This document shows, piece after piece, positions 1-8,732 of a stretch of DNA of 44,276 nucleotides. A program made the translations under genes and the position numbers. The notes under the pieces are model-generated. The model worked only from the letters and a program-made list of their open reading frames with translations, was not told where the DNA came from and ran no database searches. Positions within the stretch are counted from its first letter, which is position 1; every line of letters begins with the position of its first letter. Location of the stretch: NCBI GenBank assembly GCA_013360585.1, contig JABWBH010000041.1, positions 1 to 44,276 of the forward strand. Direction: 5' to 3'. The DNA comes from Phycisphaerae bacterium. GTDB taxonomy: Bacteria > Planctomycetota > Phycisphaerae > UBA1845.

Positions 1-1
1 C

Positions 2-109
2 CCCGACGAGCAGCCCTCCATCCTCGAAGAGCGCCTCAAGCAGGCGGAGCAGCAGCGCGACGCGGACAAGGGCCGCGAGCCCGAACCGCCGCAGCAGGAA
101 AGGGAGTGA
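2..109 (+). CDS. C-terminal fragment of an unknown protein, cut by the window edge
   Basis: An open frame runs from the window edge to TGA at 107-109 and gives 35 residues, very rich in Glu, Gln, Arg and Lys (for example EERLKQAEQQRDADKG), ending PPQQERE. This looks like a charged helical or coiled-coil tail. The next gene starts 4 bases after the stop, so the two are probably co-transcribed in the integrated element. Too little remains to assign a family. Confidence 0.5.
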   Translation, partial: PDEQPSILEERLKQAEQQRDADKGREPEPPQQERE

Positions 110-113
110 CGCC

Positions 114-890
114 ATGCATCACCTGTTGATACCCGCCATCGAGTTGGCCGTGGGCGGAGTGGCCTGGGCGTGGTCCCGGAACAAGAACCGCAAGCCGCAG
201 GCGCCCGTCGAGTGGACCGGACGCCGGACAATCGACCTGCCGCTGCACATGGTGCGTCGCACGGTGGCGAAGTACATGTCGGATGGCGATTGCGTTGCCG
301 TGGAAAGCGATGACTTGTCGGACGTGTACAAGCGCGGTGATACCTCCGTCAGGCGCGTCCCGTGGGAACGCAATCTGCGCTGGGGCGAGGTCCCGGTGAT
401 CATCGCTAACGGCTTCGGGAATGACGCTGGCAAGACGTTCTTCTACTTCAAGGTCTGGGCGCTGCCGACGGTGACCTTCTCGCCGGCCGGCGAGCAGTTC
501 TTCCTCCGGCAGGCCCAAGCGGAGTTCGATGCCATCGTCTCGCTGCTTGAAGCGCTGGCGCAGCGGGAGCGCGCGGGTCGGCCGTCGGGCAACGGGCGTC
601 GCCCGAACCACCGCTGGTATCCCGGTGATGACGAAGCGGCATCGCCGCGCGAAGCGCCGGCGGATGGTTCGCTCGATGCGGACCTGGCACTGCTCGACCT
701 CAAGCGCGGGGCCACTTTCGAGCAGGTCACGAAGGCGTACCGGGTCGCCTGTCACAAGTACCACCCCGACCGCCTCGCCGGCCAGAACGTCGAGCCGCAC
801 CTGGTCGAACTCGCCGTGCAGCGCTTCAAGGAAGTGACCGCGGCCTACCAGCGCCTGCGCGAGCGCATGGCGCAGCACCAGCAGAGTTGA
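114..890 (+). CDS. Membrane-anchored J-domain (DnaJ-like) protein
   Basis: A 258-residue protein. Residues about 5-20 are hydrophobic and followed by a basic stretch (SRNKNRK), suggesting an N-terminal membrane anchor. Residues about 40-150 match no family I recognise. The C-terminus (about 188-252) has the layout of a J domain: a helix (DADLALLDL), then FEQVTKAYR, the HPD tripeptide at 217-219 in KYHPDR, and the helix RFKEVTAAYQRLRERM. J domains stimulate the ATPase of an Hsp70 partner; no Hsp70 is in the window. Here the J domain is C-terminal, unlike classical DnaJ, and no zinc-finger region is present. It starts 4 bases after the preceding stop and lies 15 bases before the next gene, within the cargo next to the recombinase. 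The J-domain call is firm; the cellular role is unknown. Confidence 0.8.
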   Translation: MHHLLIPAIELAVGGVAWAWSRNKNRKPQAPVEWTGRRTIDLPLHMVRRTVAKYMSDGDCVAVESDDLSDVYKRGDTSVRRVPWERNLRWGEVPVIIANGFGNDAGKTFFYFKVWALPTVTFSPAGEQFFLRQAQAEFDAIVSLLEALAQRERAGRPSGNGRRPNHRWYPGDDEAASPREAPADGSLDADLALLDLKRGATFEQVTKAYRVACHKYHPDRLAGQNVEPHLVELAVQRFKEVTAAYQRLRERMAQHQQS

Positions 891-905
891 GGGAGGCGCG
901 GACAC

Positions 906-1121
906 GTGCGGACGCGGAAGGTCCATCCTGAACCGGAGAAGGCGCGCGACGACGCGGCCGTCGCCGTCCCTCCCGGCACGCCGGAGTGGATCACGCCGGA
1001 GCTCATCCGCCGTACACTCCAAGTCTGGCAGCCGTACTACGCGCAGAGGCTCACGCCCGAGGATGCCGTTACAATGATCCGCAACACCGGAGAGTTGTTC
1101 GCGGTTCTGTCGCGGGAGTGA
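906..1121 (+). CDS. Small protein preceding the recombinase
   Basis: A GTG-started frame encodes 71 residues. The charged N-terminus is followed by a compact part, TPEWITPELIRRTLQVWQPY, then TPEDAVTMIRNTGELFAVL. The TPEL/VWQPYY/DAVTMI pattern is one I associate with short proteins encoded just upstream of large serine recombinases in planctomycetes; that is recollection, not a search. The stop codon at 1119-1121 is 5 bases before the recombinase ATG, so translation is probably coupled. A role as recombinase accessory or directionality factor is possible but purely inferred from position. Confidence 0.7.
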   Translation: MRTRKVHPEPEKARDDAAVAVPPGTPEWITPELIRRTLQVWQPYYAQRLTPEDAVTMIRNTGELFAVLSRE

Positions 1122-1126
1122 GCGTC

Positions 1127-2617
1127 ATGAAGAGGTTCGTCGCCCTGGCACGGGTCAGCAGTCGGGAACAGGAACGGGAGGGCTTCTCGCTCGCGGTGCA
1201 GGAGGACGCCCTCCGGCGCTACGCCGCCTCCGCCGGCGGCGAGATTGTCCGGCTCTTCCGCATCGCCGAGACGGCGAGCAAGAGCGACGAGCGCAAGACT
1301 TTCCGCGAGCTTATCGCCTACGCCAAGAAGCACGCCGAGGAACTCGACGGGCTGCTCTTCTACAAGGTGGACCGCGCCGCGCGCAACCTGTTCGACTACG
1401 TGGAGCTGGAGCGGCTGGAGAGCGAGTACCACCTGCCGTTCATCTCCGTTTCGCAGCCGACGGAGAACAATCCCGCCGGCCGCATGATGCGGCGGACGCT
1501 GGCCAATATGGCGAGTTTCTACACCGAGCAGCAGTCGCTCGACGTGAAGGAGGGCCTCGCCCGCCGCGTCCAGGAGGGCTGGTTCGTCGGCAAGGCGCCC
1601 TACGGCTACAGGAACGTCCGCCGGGACGGCCGTTGCATCTCGGAGGTCGATCCGCCGGCGGCGGAGAACGTCAAGCGCATCTTCCACCTCTACGCATACG
1701 AGCCGCTGACGCTCGATGCCCTGCGGGACCGCCTGCACGCCGACGGCATGGTCTACCGGCCGGAAGCGCCGAAGTTCACCCGCAGCAAGCTGCACGCGAT
1801 GCTGACGGACCGCTCGTACATCGGGGAGATCCCGTTCAAGGGGCAGTGGTATCCCGGCAGGCAGCAGCCGCTCATCGACCGCGCCACCTGGGACCGCGTG
1901 CAAGCGCTGCTCGGCGGCCACGTCTACCACGCCCACCAGATGACCTACGCCGGCGACCGCATCGCCTGCGCCCACTGCGGCCGCGCCGTCACCGGCGAGC
2001 GCAAGACGAAGGAGACGAAGTCAGGGGAGCGGCACTATGTCTACTACCGGTGCAGCGGCTACACCGCGCCCGGGCATCCGCGCGTGCGGGTGAAGGAAGA
2101 GGAACTGGACCGCCAGGTGCTCGAACTCTTCGGCCGCATGAAGGTCGAGGACCCGGAGGTCCGCGACTGGTTCCGTCTGGTGCTGGCTTCGCAGACGCGG
2201 GATGCGCAGAGGGACGCCCGCGCGCAGAGGGAGGAACTGACGCGGCAGGCGTCGCTGCTCGTCGCCCAGCAGGACCGCCTCCTTAACCTGCGGCTGGCCG
2301 AAGACGTGGACCAGGAGACCTTCGCCCGCAAGCACACGGAACTCCGCGACCGGCTGGCGTCCATCAAGCTGCAACTGGACGTGCTGGACCGCTCGCACGA
2401 TGAGACGGCCGAACTGGCGGCGAAAGCGTTTGAACTCTCGCAAACCCTGCAAGAACAGTGGGTTACGGCCGATTACACCGCCAAGCGGCGACTGCTCGAA
2501 ATCGTCTGTTTGAACTGCCGGCTGGAGGGCGTAAACCTCGTTCCCACAATGAGAAAGCCCTTCGACGTGCTCGCCGAAGGGCTTGATCTCTCGAAAAGTC
2601 GGGGCGACAGGATTTGA
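1127..2617 (+). CDS. Large serine recombinase (site-specific integrase)
   Basis: A 496-residue protein starting at ATG 1127; the frame is open further upstream but would overlap the small gene before it. The N-terminal resolvase domain begins FVALARVSSREQE, with Ser11 the expected nucleophile, and contains KVDRAARN. The 'recombinase' domain follows (FVGKAPYGYRN to about residue 280), then a zinc ribbon (CAHCGR, then a later Cys in YRCSGY) and a long charged coiled coil (about 360-450). This is the architecture of large serine integrases, which use no branch migration and integrate at att sites. The last codons (RGDRI-stop) lie within the 3' end of the opposite-strand tRNA-Pro gene, which suggests integration at that tRNA and marks this as the end of an element extending left of the window. 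Confidence 0.92.
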   Translation: MKRFVALARVSSREQEREGFSLAVQEDALRRYAASAGGEIVRLFRIAETASKSDERKTFRELIAYAKKHAEELDGLLFYKVDRAARNLFDYVELERLESEYHLPFISVSQPTENNPAGRMMRRTLANMASFYTEQQSLDVKEGLARRVQEGWFVGKAPYGYRNVRRDGRCISEVDPPAAENVKRIFHLYAYEPLTLDALRDRLHADGMVYRPEAPKFTRSKLHAMLTDRSYIGEIPFKGQWYPGRQQPLIDRATWDRVQALLGGHVYHAHQMTYAGDRIACAHCGRAVTGERKTKETKSGERHYVYYRCSGYTAPGHPRVRVKEEELDRQVLELFGRMKVEDPEVRDWFRLVLASQTRDAQRDARAQREELTRQASLLVAQQDRLLNLRLAEDVDQETFARKHTELRDRLASIKLQLDVLDRSHDETAELAAKAFELSQTLQEQWVTADYTAKRRLLEIVCLNCRLEGVNLVPTMRKPFDVLAEGLDLSKSRGDRI

Positions 2618-2674
2618 ACCTGCGACCTCTGGACCCCCAGTCCAGCACTCTAAACCAGGCTGAGCTACGCCCCG
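2599..2674 (-). tRNA. tRNA-Pro (anticodon GGG)
   Basis: On the minus strand the sequence folds as a full cloverleaf. The acceptor stem CGGGGCG pairs with CGCCCCG, followed by discriminator A. The D arm is GCTC/GAGT. The anticodon arm CTGGA/TCCAG encloses loop CTGGGGG, giving anticodon GGG for proline. The T arm GCAGG/CCTGT has loop TTCAAAT. CCA is not encoded; the bases after the discriminator are CTTTT. Its last 19 bases overlap the 3' end of the serine recombinase gene on the other strand. Confidence 0.95.
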
Positions 2675-2848
2675 ATAGGATTCAATTTCGTCATGACGCA
2701 GATGCGAGCGCGGGGGGGCGATGGGCGGTCGTCTGCTTTTCCGACCGTGCGATTTCCGGCGGGTGCGCGATCATTTCGCACTGCCGCTCGGCGCCTCAGC
2801 GGCGGAATGCTCGGGACGTCGTCGAAGACGTCGCCCGAACCGCCAAGA

Positions 2849-2920
2849 CTACGCCAGGAAAACGTTCAAAAGCGTCAGCCCCAGCAGCACCCCCACGATC
2901 AACGCAAACAAAGCTTCCAT
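2849..2920 (-). CDS. 23-residue single-span membrane microprotein
   Basis: ATG at 2920-2918 begins a 23-codon frame ending at TAG. The peptide starts MEALFALIVGVLLG and ends LLNVFLA, so apart from one acidic residue it is a single hydrophobic helix. A Shine-Dalgarno-like AGAAAGGA lies 6 bases upstream of the ATG. It stands alone between the tRNA gene and the HEAT-like gene, on the same strand as both. A second 23-residue, Gly/Ala-ended membrane peptide with a strong ribosome site occurs at 42394, which raises the odds that such peptides are real here. No family is recognised and function is unknown. Confidence 0.5.
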   Translation of the reverse strand: MEALFALIVGVLLGLTLLNVFLA

Positions 2921-3459
2921 CGCGGTCCTTTCTCCGATCAGACGTTGCGCGGCGCCGCACCTTGCGGCCCGCCGCCTCCACCACGTGCATCAGGCTACCT
3001 CACAGGCAAACCCGGCACAAGCGCCGTAGGCCTCTCGCCGAGCCCGTCGGCGACCTGGGTTCGCCGGGTGTCGGCCAGGCCGACTCCGCTGCATTCCCCG
3101 CTGTTTATCGCACGATCTGAGTCTCTATCTGACTCCGGTGCGCCGCGCCTTGATGGTCTCGAGGTTGCGACGTGGCGCGCCCTTGTGCTCCTCCTGGGCA
3201 CAACAAACCCCGTCGATTTCCCAGCATGATCGTAAGTTCATGCGAATCCTAAGCCCGCCAACCGGAGTCCAGTGGAGACTCGGGACGCAGAATACCCGGG
3301 GTCATTCCCCAACCGCCTGTTGAAAACCCGGGATCGGTCTTTGTGATGTCGGTTTTTCCCGATGAAATTCGCCTCCCGGAGGGAGGTGCTACCCTTTTTC
3401 AACGGGTCGCTAACACGGAAGATCGAACCCCGAGTGCATCCGGCGACGCAGGCACGTCT
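2921..3459. other. Noncoding stretch between the microprotein and the HEAT/SEC-C gene
   Basis: No frame in this 540-base stretch has coding character. One perfect small hairpin, CCTCCC-GGA-GGGAGG, lies at 3372-3386, with a run of five T on the plus strand at 3395-3399. The run is eight bases from the stem and on the strand opposite the flanking genes, so it is a weak terminator candidate. I could not fold the region into a known structural RNA. Confidence 0.4.
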
Positions 3460-4713
3460 TCATGTCCCTCCGCAGCACCGCTTGTACTTCTTTCCGCTGC
3501 CGCACGGGCAGGGTTCGTTGCGACCGATCTTTCCGCCGGAAGTCACGGGCGCCAAAGCGTCGTCCTCCTCCCTCGGGTTGAACAGCAGCGACGCCTCGGA
3601 GTCCTTCACTGTCCACTCCCCCAGGGGGCGGGCCATCTCGTTCCGGCGGCGCTCCCGGCGCTGCTCGTCATGCTCACGCTGGCGGCGCCAGTCGGCGTCC
3701 TCGGGGATCGTCAGGCCCAACACGTCAGCCACCACGAGAATCTCGTCTTCCAGCTCCACCATCATCCGGTCATACCCGTCCGCAACCTGCTTCCGGGCCA
3801 GTTCGACGCCGCGCGGCGAAAACAGGCGGCAAAGGGCGTAGCAGAGCGTGGTCCGGATCGCAAGGTCCGGCTCACCTTCAAGCAGCGCGATCATCGCGTC
3901 CTCCGACTCCGGCCGGCGCAGCCCCTCGAGCACCTCCGTCGCCATCATGCGGAAACCGAAACCGCTCGACGGATAGCCCTCACGGATCAGCCGGATGGCG
4001 TCCACGTCGCCGATCCGCACCAGCGCATCCCGCGCGCGCTGCGGCATCCAGTCGTCGTCCGTGTGCAGGCGATGCACCAGCTCGGGAACCGCCTCGCGCA
4101 TCTTGCACGCACCGGCCAGGTCGACCAGAACCAACTCCAGAAACGAGTTCTCGACGCCCGGATCTGCAAGCCGCTCGCACACCGCCTTCGCGCCGGGAAA
4201 ATCCTGCCGGCTCAGCGCCTCGACCAACACCTCGACATAAGCCCAGTCCAGCTTCCACGGCTCCCGGGCGTTCTCCGCACGCCGCGCGAAGGTGACCAGC
4301 GCATCCCAGAGTTCCGCCGCGGACAACCCGGCTGCTTCGATGCGGCGGGACATCGTCTTCGCCTGCTGCGGGCTGAGCAGCCCCTCGCGGCACAGCCGAT
4401 CGCCGTGATCCCGGAGCAGATCGACCGGCCCTTTCACCAGCAGCTCGCCGACGCATTGCCCCAGCTTCCCCGGTCCCAGCGCTGCACGAGTCGCCACGAT
4501 GTCCTCGAAGACCGGCGATTCCAGCGGAAACCGAACCCAGGCGTGCAGCGCCGTGTTGTTCGCCGCAAAGCCGAACCGCCGACACGCCGCCAGAATCGTC
4601 GGCACCAACTCCACGTCCCGCGCCCACGCGTCACGCAGACACCGGACCACCGTGTCCCGCACGTACCCGTCTGAATGAAGGAGCAACGGCTTGAGCGCTT
4701 CCACCGTCAGCAT
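3460..4713 (-). CDS. HEAT-like repeat protein with C-terminal SEC-C zinc-binding motif
   Basis: A 417-residue protein. I start at the ATG at 4713, preceded by GGAG ten bases upstream; the frame is open upstream but non-globular. Most of the protein is alpha-helical with repeat-like units such as [37 protein letters not shown] and [16 protein letters not shown], typical of HEAT/PBS-lyase-type scaffolds. The C-terminus is a clear SEC-C motif, [20 protein letters not shown], which binds zinc and, in SecA, helps contact SecB and ribosomes. No signal peptide, so it is likely cytoplasmic. Such HEAT plus SEC-C proteins are widespread without assigned function; the partner is unknown. The gene stands alone, 82 bases downstream of the next minus-strand gene. 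Confidence 0.8.
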   Translation of the reverse strand: MLTVEALKPLLLHSDGYVRDTVVRCLRDAWARDVELVPTILAACRRFGFAANNTALHAWVRFPLESPVFEDIVATRAALGPGKLGQCVGELLVKGPVDLLRDHGDRLCREGLLSPQQAKTMSRRIEAAGLSAAELWDALVTFARRAENAREPWKLDWAYVEVLVEALSRQDFPGAKAVCERLADPGVENSFLELVLVDLAGACKMREAVPELVHRLHTDDDWMPQRARDALVRIGDVDAIRLIREGYPSSGFGFRMMATEVLEGLRRPESEDAMIALLEGEPDLAIRTTLCYALCRLFSPRGVELARKQVADGYDRMMVELEDEILVVADVLGLTIPEDADWRRQREHDEQRRERRRNEMARPLGEWTVKDSEASLLFNPREEDDALAPVTSGGKIGRNEPCPCGSGKKYKRCCGGT

Positions 4714-4795
4714 AAAAGGCGATCTCCAGTCCACGCCGGTCTCGCAGCGATCAGCACGGAGGCCCTGAGGCTTACGCCAGACTTCAACGCGCGAG

Positions 4796-6364
4796 TTACT
4801 CGCGACAACGCGCCGTGCGATCGAACGCAGGACAATCAGGCTCGACCAGCGAAACCGGAACCTGACCCGAGTCACCGGAGTCGCTGCGCACCTTTGCGCG
4901 ATCGCCGCGGATGCGAGTGACGTGCTCCGTCTCGCCGATCCGGATCCGCACGCGCTGCCCGTCAAACAAAGCGTTAACGAGCCGCAGCTTCACCTTGACT
5001 TCGCCGGACTTGCACCGCGCCTTAAGCGACGCGACGTCCGCACACCCGACCTCACATCCGCCGACGCAGACAGACGACAGACGCACGCGCCGGTCCGCCT
5101 CCAGCGCCAGTTCGAGCGGCAAACCGTCGCTCGACGCCACGACCCACGACGTGACGCCTGCCGGATCAAACGGCGGCGACGAACCGTCGCCGTCCACGTC
5201 CGTGAACGCGGCGGTCACGCCCCAGTCTCCCGCCAACCCGCTGATCCCGAACCCGTCCGTATTGCAGCCCTCCCAGCCGTTCTGCGCCGTAAATTCCCGG
5301 CGATCCTCGGCGAAGAAATACTGATCCCCGATGTCGCCCTCCTGACCGTGCGGTCCGTCCTGGATCGTGTTCTCCAGGCCTTGAGTGTCGCCCGCAAACG
5401 TCAGTCTCATCTGGGCGGTTCCGTCCACCGCTTCGCCGCTACAGCCGCACTGTCCGGCGCGGTTGTGAACGACCAACGCCGTCAATCCCTCCCGGGCATC
5501 CAGAAACGCAAGCGTGGTTCGCGTTTTCTGCAGGTCCAGCATCTCCTGAAACTCGCCGTAGGAGACGGCATTGCCGCCCGATCCGTAAGAGTACAGGTGG
5601 CACACGCTCGGCGCCGTCAGCGGCGGCGAACGCCAGGGGCGGACAAGTCCGAGCACGTTCGCATCGAAATCATCTGCGCCGGGCGCCGACTCTTGCGCAA
5701 CTTGAATGAAGAATTCAACCGGCTGCGGCTGCGGATCACGAAACACGGACAACGCACCGAGCGAGAACCCCAGCGACCCTCGGGACGACGTTAACTCCAC
5801 GCGCGTAAACGGCTCGTGATCGTCCGCCCACTGCGTGAATTTTCCGTTGCGCCCCGTGCAGTCCTTGTGCGACTGCACCGACTGCTCCGGGTCGCTGTAG
5901 TAAGCTCGGACCTGGGGAAGCTCGTGCCCGTCTTCGTCCGGAATATGCACCCAGAATCGAAACCCCCGCGCCGGCGGATCAAACGTGATCCGAATCGGGC
6001 GAAACGCGAACACGTCGCCCCCGTCACCGACCGGGTCAGTCAAACCGTGGTCCACGACGCCCTCTTCGCAGGTCATCAGTCCCTTGATCGGGGTGTCGTC
6101 CCCGTCCGGGCCGGTGAAAGCGACCGCCGGCGAACCCTCCGCCACCGCGATCGGCGCGCCCGGACCGTCCGCCAGCGAGAAATACACTCCGAAGGCCGCG
6201 TACTGGTCCGTGATCGAGTCTCCCTCGGTCAGTTCCTGAAAGTTGATCCGGGCGTATTCCGGAATCTGCGCAGCGATCGGACAGGTCGCGCCTGCGCCGA
6301 CCAGAACGAGCATCAGAGCCCGAACGCGCACACTTCGGAAAAAGAGATTCCTGGGATGGCTCAT
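4796..6364 (-). CDS. Secreted protein of unknown function with Cys-bounded C-terminal module
   Basis: A 522-residue protein. The ATG at 6364 has AGGAG seven bases upstream; an in-frame TTG eight codons earlier lacks one. Residues 1-33 are a signal peptide (basic start, hydrophobic [11 protein letters not shown], then PIAAQ). The mature protein is Asp/Gly-rich, with a region (about 35-215) that looks like a beta-sandwich of the kind found in extracellular matrix proteins ([15 protein letters not shown]), followed by a second extended region. The last 80 residues, from Cys441 to Cys520, form a module ([17 protein letters not shown], then VSLVEPDCP) whose spacing matches the tail of the secreted metzincin encoded at 35302-36849. 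No catalytic motif is recognised. Likely a surface or exported protein. Confidence 0.75.
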   Translation of the reverse strand: MSHPRNLFFRSVRVRALMLVLVGAGATCPIAAQIPEYARINFQELTEGDSITDQYAAFGVYFSLADGPGAPIAVAEGSPAVAFTGPDGDDTPIKGLMTCEEGVVDHGLTDPVGDGGDVFAFRPIRITFDPPARGFRFWVHIPDEDGHELPQVRAYYSDPEQSVQSHKDCTGRNGKFTQWADDHEPFTRVELTSSRGSLGFSLGALSVFRDPQPQPVEFFIQVAQESAPGADDFDANVLGLVRPWRSPPLTAPSVCHLYSYGSGGNAVSYGEFQEMLDLQKTRTTLAFLDAREGLTALVVHNRAGQCGCSGEAVDGTAQMRLTFAGDTQGLENTIQDGPHGQEGDIGDQYFFAEDRREFTAQNGWEGCNTDGFGISGLAGDWGVTAAFTDVDGDGSSPPFDPAGVTSWVVASSDGLPLELALEADRRVRLSSVCVGGCEVGCADVASLKARCKSGEVKVKLRLVNALFDGQRVRIRIGETEHVTRIRGDRAKVRSDSGDSGQVPVSLVEPDCPAFDRTARCRE

Positions 6365-6515
6365 GCAACGACTCCTGCTGAGGGACAAAGAAAATCATGC
6401 CGCAGACGTCCCGGTCAGAACTGACCCGCCGGTCTCGCCGAGCAAACACGCATCCAAGGTATATTAAATTGCTCGGACGCGGCAAGAAAAAAGCGCCCCG
6501 CGGATCGGTCCCTCG

Positions 6516-6851
6516 TCAGCGCTGCCGCTGCGGATCGGGAAAGGTGCGGTACAGCGCCGAGCGGAAGTCCGTCACGCGGGCGTAGACGTTGGCGTGCAGC
6601 TTCTCGATGTCCCCGCCGCGCCGCGCGATGACCTCGAACGCCTGCTCAAGCTGCGCCAGATCGCGGCACGCCAGGGACATGTTGAACTCGCCCAGCTCCG
6701 CCGGGCCGAACCCGAGCTTCCGCCGCGTCAGGCGGTAGTCCTCGATCAGACCGCGCCGTTTCAACTCGCCCAGATAGACATGAACCGCGTCGGCGAACTC
6801 GACGTCCTTGTGCGAGTCCTTCAGGTTGCACCAGATCTCGTAGTAGTTCAC
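6516..6851 (-). CDS. DUF6614-like small protein
   Basis: A 111-residue protein starting at GTG 6851, with GAGG five bases upstream. It begins MNYYEIWCNLKDSHKD and contains YRLTRRKLGFGPAELGEFN followed by a dimer-like helix. This ferredoxin-like layout and the 'NYYEIWCNLKDS' opening match what I remember of the DUF6614 family; that match is from memory. No signal peptide or membrane segment. A half-copy of the palindromic repeat (6861-6885) sits just ahead of its ribosome site. Six T residues follow the gene on its own strand (6492-6487), without a convincing stem. Function unknown. Confidence 0.7.
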   Translation of the reverse strand: MNYYEIWCNLKDSHKDVEFADAVHVYLGELKRRGLIEDYRLTRRKLGFGPAELGEFNMSLACRDLAQLEQAFEVIARRGGDIEKLHANVYARVTDFRSALYRTFPDPQRQR

Positions 6852-6860
6852 CGCACCCTC

Positions 6861-6885
6861 GAGCCGCAGGCTTCAGCCCGCGCGA
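6861..6885. repeat. Half-copy of the GAGCCGC palindromic repeat
   Basis: The 25 bases from GAGCCGCAGG to CCCGCGCGA match one arm of the 56-bp palindrome at 37720-37775 except for a one- or two-base difference after GAGCCGC. They are almost identical to 38740-38765 inside the kinase gene. Each arm holds a small internal hairpin, GGCT-TC-AGCC. Here it lies ten bases before the DUF6614-like start codon. Confidence 0.8.
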
Positions 6886-7055
6886 ATCCCCAGCCCCGGC
6901 AACCGTTCAACCGCTCCTGATGCTCACCGATCCGCTTCACCTGCGGATACCCGCGCGAATCTTCCGCTCGTGTCGACGCTCATACACGGGCCGTTAATCG
7001 CCGCGGAGGGACGCTGGATACAATATGCGCGAAGAGCCGGAATCGCGCGCCGGCT

Positions 7056-8732
7056 TCACGGCGCGATCATCACCGTCTGCACCGCGATGTCCACCACCGG
7101 CGGACTGCCGTCGAACACCAGCGGATCGCCCGCGCCGCGCCCGCCCTGCACCGGCGGCGGGAACACCCAGACCGTCCGCAGACGCTCACAATCGTCGAGA
7201 ACCCGGTTCGGTTGAACCTGGCATTCCGTCCTGTCAGGTCTCCCGCAGGGATCGCAATCAGGGTCGTTCGGATCGCAGATGCCGTCCAGCGCGCCGAAGT
7301 CCACGTCCTCCCGGAAGACTTCGCGGTCCAGCGTCAGGTACGCCGTGCGGTCGTCGTCGGTGAGCCGGGCCTTCTCCACGCGGTAGATGTTCCCCGAAAG
7401 CTCATCGATGAACACCGCCCCGCGATCGAACAACCCCGTCACCCACGCCGGCTGATTTCGGTCGATTTCCGCATCTTTATGATTGACCGTGATCTCGGTA
7501 GCGATGCCCGTCGGACAGTCATCCGGATCGGACGTCGCCTCGCACCCGCTGCGAAGCTTCAGGTCATCCGGAAAGAGCACCTGCACGCGCCACGGCGTCG
7601 GCAGCATCACGTCCTGGTCCGACGCCAAGGCCGCCACGGGCGTCGCCCCATCCTCGTACGCCTCCCGCGGGTCCGGGTTCGGCACGGCGTCCGGATCCTG
7701 CCGGGCGTAGCGCGCCGTCGGTTTCGGACGGCGGAGCGTGACGTAGTACATCGTCACGACGCGCGAGTCGCTGATCGTGTCCAGGTCGAGGTAGCGGTCG
7801 CCGTCGTTGTCGAGGCAGCTTCCGGCGTTGGCCGTGCAGATGTATTCGTCGTCAAATCGGTACAGCGCCGCCCAGGCGTAGCGCCGCGCCGAATACGCAT
7901 CGTCCCAGCGCCGGTTGTCCGCGGAAAGATCGGTGAAGTCGTCGGTCGGTCGGCTCGGCAGCGGCGGATACACCCGATCCTGCACGGCGATCACGGGCTT
8001 CAGCACGTTCGGCAGCCGCGAAAAATCCACCGTGTTGTTCGACGCGCGATACGGGCAGTTGCACGACGACGGAACGTTGAAGGTTCCACCGCCACGGAGC
8101 AACTCGCCGACCCGAGTCTGCTCCAGCATCCACGCATCCTCGCCCACGAACGCCCGGTTCTCAAAGAGCACGTTCCCGAGGTTCAGCACGTGAACGCGCC
8201 CGATCGGAAACCCGAGGTCGCCTTTGAACTCGATCGACCCCGCCTCAAACGAAAGCTGACCCTGATCGCTGCAATCCGTGCAGTCGCAGAACTGGATCTG
8301 ATCCCCCGGAAGCACTGCAACGTCCGTCGCCTCCCCGTCCACCTTCAGCAGCGTCCGCACCGCCAGGTCCGCCGCCTGCCGGCAGGAGAACTGCGTGGTG
8401 TTCTCCGCAAGTCGCCGCGCGGACAGCCACGACACCGGGAACAGGCTCGCCACCATCAGCAGGCCCAGCCCGAGGATCACGACCGCGATCATCATCTCCG
8501 CCAGCGAGATACCGCGCCGACGCACGCCGACCGCGGAAGACGCCGCTCCCGCTGCCGCACGCCGCAGGCGACCCGCAAGCTCGCCGCGTGCCGAATGCAC
8601 GCCGCGCGCCGCACGCACCGAAGCCCCCCCCCCCGCGGCAAACCTCGCCTCGCCCGAATTGTCTGCGTCCCTCTGCGTCATCTGCGGATCACTTCCTGCG
8701 TCTTGCTCCCTCACGACGCGGCGGGCGGTCAC
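7056..8732 (-). CDS. Large prepilin-type protein with an unusually long basic leader
   Basis: The frame opens at GTG 8732, overlapping the TGA of the upstream pseudopilin as GTGA, and encodes 558 residues. The prepilin signature RRRGISLAEMMIAVVILGLG begins at about residue 71, with cleavage expected after the Gly and Glu at +5. The leader would then be about 75 residues, rich in Arg, Ala and Gly, against the usual 6-25. An internal start such as the in-frame GTG just before the RRRG is possible. After the hydrophobic helix the protein has Cys-rich and Asp-rich stretches (CDCTDCSD; CDPNDPDCDPC) and several Asp-rich loops. Last gene of the pseudopilin operon. Probably a GspI/GspJ-like minor pseudopilin or a carrier of an exported domain. 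Confidence 0.8.
   Translation of the reverse strand: MTARRVVREQDAGSDPQMTQRDADNSGEARFAAGGGASVRAARGVHSARGELAGRLRRAAAGAASSAVGVRRRGISLAEMMIAVVILGLGLLMVASLFPVSWLSARRLAENTTQFSCRQAADLAVRTLLKVDGEATDVAVLPGDQIQFCDCTDCSDQGQLSFEAGSIEFKGDLGFPIGRVHVLNLGNVLFENRAFVGEDAWMLEQTRVGELLRGGGTFNVPSSCNCPYRASNNTVDFSRLPNVLKPVIAVQDRVYPPLPSRPTDDFTDLSADNRRWDDAYSARRYAWAALYRFDDEYICTANAGSCLDNDGDRYLDLDTISDSRVVTMYYVTLRRPKPTARYARQDPDAVPNPDPREAYEDGATPVAALASDQDVMLPTPWRVQVLFPDDLKLRSGCEATSDPDDCPTGIATEITVNHKDAEIDRNQPAWVTGLFDRGAVFIDELSGNIYRVEKARLTDDDRTAYLTLDREVFREDVDFGALDGICDPNDPDCDPCGRPDRTECQVQPNRVLDDCERLRTVWVFPPPVQGGRGAGDPLVFDGSPPVVDIAVQTVMIAP

Noticed and set aside
986-1126. Longer recombinase frame from 986
   Set aside because: It would overlap the preceding small gene in another frame, and the resolvase domain begins immediately after ATG 1127.
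2921-3459. A possible structural RNA in the gap before the HEAT/SEC-C gene
   Set aside because: I compared it by eye with tmRNA, 6S, SRP and RNase P RNA hallmarks and found none. Only a small hairpin stands out.
3343-4674. A 443-residue plus-strand open frame
   Set aside because: It overlaps the minus-strand HEAT/SEC-C gene. Its translation is Arg/His/Pro-rich with no domain; the minus strand has a clear SEC-C motif and a ribosome site.
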